Below are positions 62,451 through 64,000 of a DNA stretch of 64,000 bases, in pieces. The position numbers were made by a program, and so were the translations under genes. The notes below the pieces were generated by a model. The model saw nothing but the letters and a program-made list of their open reading frames with translations, searched no databases and was not told the origin of the DNA. The stretch lies in contig CAYUIE010000005.1 of the NCBI GenBank assembly GCA_964444665.1, positions 62,001 through 126,000 of the forward strand, given 5' to 3'. Source of the DNA: CAYZTY01 sp964444665 (lineage in GTDB: Bacteria > Planctomycetota > Phycisphaerae > Sedimentisphaerales > CAYZTY01). Within the stretch, counting starts at the first letter, position 1; every line of letters starts with the position of its first letter.

Positions 62451-62859
62451 GCTTTGGCTAAAAAACTCCCCTATTCTGGCGCTACCTGTTACTAACAACT
62501 AGTACCTCAAAGCTAATTTTGAATTTTAAACTGTAATTTTGCATTTTACACTTTGATTTTTACATTATTTCTCAATCCGTGTAAATTTATGCCATAGCTT
62601 GCACCATAGGCGGTATCCGTGTCTAATTAAATATCCCCTTGCCTAATCCCTATCCCCCAATCCCCAACCCCTAAACGCTCCACGCTGTACGCTCATAATC
62701 GAGCATCTGATTCACTAATCTACTAATTCACTCTGCTTCCCTGCGCTAGGTGGTATTAACAGGCAGTGCCATCTGAAGTTCGTTTCGAATTTCGTATTTT
62801 GGTGATTCGAATTTGTTTAGGATTTGACCGAACTATGAGCATTGGGAATCGAGAATCCA

Positions 62860-63269
62860 CTACTTATCCACCCGTGGCGGATTTAGCTAATTACCAGTTA
62901 TCGTTTAACCAATTACCAATAACCATTTAACCAATTACCATTTACCTACCTCTCTATCCGCCTTGTTTGACCTCTCAATAGCTTGCAATGTTTGTGCCAC
63001 TTTCATTTTTTATCAAAAAAAATTTAAATCAATCCACACCTTTTCCACAATGAGCATTTAGCCTGTGCAAAACTTGTTCACAAAAAAAAATTTTCGGCGC
63101 GCAAGTGTCTTTTCCTCCACAACATTTGCAATGTGGAAAAGAATTCCGCAAAAATGCCATTGCTTTTACTTAAGTTCACTATTAACATTCAAAATTGTTA
63201 CGTTCAGCAACACAATACGGCTCAAGGACGTTTGATTATATCTCGAAATTCAGGCAGGGGAGCGAACTG
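62860..63269. other. oriC: Probable replication origin (oriC) upstream of dnaA
   Basis: DnaA-box-like sites occur as TTATCCACC (62864), TTTTCCACA (63041), TTGTTCACA (63074) and TGTGGAAAA (63132, the reverse of TTTTCCACA). An AT-rich stretch (TTTTTATCAAAAAAAATTTA) and A-runs could be the unwinding element. The canonical dnaA begins immediately downstream. Box spacing and function are not proven. The wider 61845-63269 tract has no gene. Confidence 0.65.
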
Positions 63270-64000
63270 ATGCAAGCTACTATCACGGATGAGGTAAGTG
63301 CCGTTAGCAACGCAATCGCTGAAAGAATTGGACAGCAAAAATTCCGGGTATGGTTCAAAAATTCCATCAGATTGACAATCTCAGACGACTATATAAAGGT
63401 CGGCGTGCCGAATCTGTTTATAGGTGGTTGGATTGAGGACCATTTCTCGAACGATATTGACAAGGCTGTTCAGCTTGCTACTGGAAAAAGCAAAAAGATT
63501 GTTTTTGCTATTGATCCTGAGCTGGCCGGCCAGCAGCGTCGGACTCAGCTCGATTCACAGGCTCGCTTTGTTGAAAGAGCTCATAACACCTCGACTCGCA
63601 GCAGAATAAAACCGCGCCCTGCCGAGCAAAAACCACTCAAGCTAAGTCTGGACACTTTCGTTGTAGGTCCATCTAACCAACTTGCCTACAATGCAGCAAA
63701 AACCATTGTCACCGAACAAAACAGTCCTTTTAATCCGCTGTTCGTACACGGAGGATATGGGCTTGGCAAAACGCATCTGTTGCAAGGGATATGCAATGCA
63801 GTACGTGAAGCCAAGCCGCAGGCCAAATGGCTTTACGTTTCAGCGGAGGACTTTACCAATCAGTTCGTGCTGGCCTTGAAGACCAAAAAGCTGGATGCTT
63901 TTCGGCGGCGGTTCCGGCAAATGGATTTGTTGGCGATCGACGACATACACTTCTTGGCCAGCAAGCCATCAACGCAGGAGGAGTTTCTGCATACTTTTAA
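63270..64000 (+). CDS. dnaA: Chromosomal replication initiator DnaA (3' end outside window)
   Basis: Translation from the ATG at 63270 gives DnaA domain I (ISDDYIKVGVPNLFIGGWIE), a basic linker, and domain III with NPLFVHGGYGLGKTHLLQGI (Walker A) and MDLLAIDDIHFLASK (Walker B). The frame is open through base 64000, so domain IV lies beyond. AGGGGAG precedes the ATG by about eight bases. Its place next to DnaA-box-like repeats makes this the canonical copy, in contrast to the paralogue at 16060. Confidence 0.95.
   Translation, partial: MQATITDEVSAVSNAIAERIGQQKFRVWFKNSIRLTISDDYIKVGVPNLFIGGWIEDHFSNDIDKAVQLATGKSKKIVFAIDPELAGQQRRTQLDSQARFVERAHNTSTRSRIKPRPAEQKPLKLSLDTFVVGPSNQLAYNAAKTIVTEQNSPFNPLFVHGGYGLGKTHLLQGICNAVREAKPQAKWLYVSAEDFTNQFVLALKTKKLDAFRRRFRQMDLLAIDDIHFLASKPSTQEEFLHTF

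Overview
The window reads like chromosome from a Gram-negative, diderm, probably anaerobic bacterium. LptE- and BamD-like proteins imply an outer membrane, and an RnfB electron-transport subunit with an ApbE flavin transferase implies Rnf-type respiration. Gene content, moderate GC, two full-length DnaA paralogues, the carbamoyltransferase/SxtJ/DUF5989 set and dense dispersed palindromic repeats fit a Planctomycetota genome, perhaps a Phycisphaerae/Sedimentisphaerales-like lineage. That placement is inferred from gene content only.

Layout. 1-2.7 kb: the end of an Rnf locus (RnfB), a DUF3795 Tat-type protein and ApbE. 2.8-6.1 kb: a TIGR03960-type radical SAM protein and a pentapeptide-repeat protein. 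6.4-14.6 kb, minus strand: rsmB, a small coiled-coil membrane protein, enolase, then DUF5989, SxtJ, carbamoyltransferase and an SGNH-hydrolase/TPR protein. 14.8-18.4 kb: ftsY, a DnaA paralogue with its own sigma70-like promoter, and a WYL regulator. Upstream of the WYL gene is a compact candidate small RNA gene with promoter, three-way-junction fold and U-tract terminator.

18.9-31.1 kb, minus strand: a compact, intact cluster of phage structural genes. It runs portal, scaffold, SU10/DUF5309-like major capsid protein, adaptor, tail and fibre proteins, a beta-helix spike, a hub-like protein, and two small envelope proteins. No terminase, integrase, tape measure, replication gene or endolysin is recognisable. 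It is flanked upstream by an unusual ACGT-rich array. 31.6-35.1 kb: a ribose-type ABC importer (binding protein, ATPase, permease). 35.4-49.0 kb: a phosphomannomutase-type enzyme and a long cell-surface glycan cluster with flippase, three glycosyltransferases, two GT39-type membrane proteins, DUF2304, sugar nucleotidyltransferase, an epimerase lacking the usual catalytic Tyr, and two radical SAM enzymes.

49.5-59.3 kb, plus strand: envelope biogenesis and housekeeping genes (BamD-like, LptE, FtsH, DsbD-like, endonuclease III, LOG family, STT3-like/TPR). 59.3-59.9 kb holds nested dispersed repeats and a terminator. 59.9-61.8 kb: a STAND-like ATPase with near-identical 120-bp TPR repeats. 61.8-63.3 kb: a gene-free repeat-rich tract ending in a probable oriC with DnaA-box-like sites, followed by the 5' part of the canonical dnaA, which runs off the window.

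Most genes form short same-strand operons with tight or overlapping junctions. The best candidates for something new are the terminase-less capsid cluster with its small RNA and WYL neighbour, the epimerase-like protein with an altered active site, and the nested palindromic repeat family, one member of which sits in frame inside a radical SAM gene.
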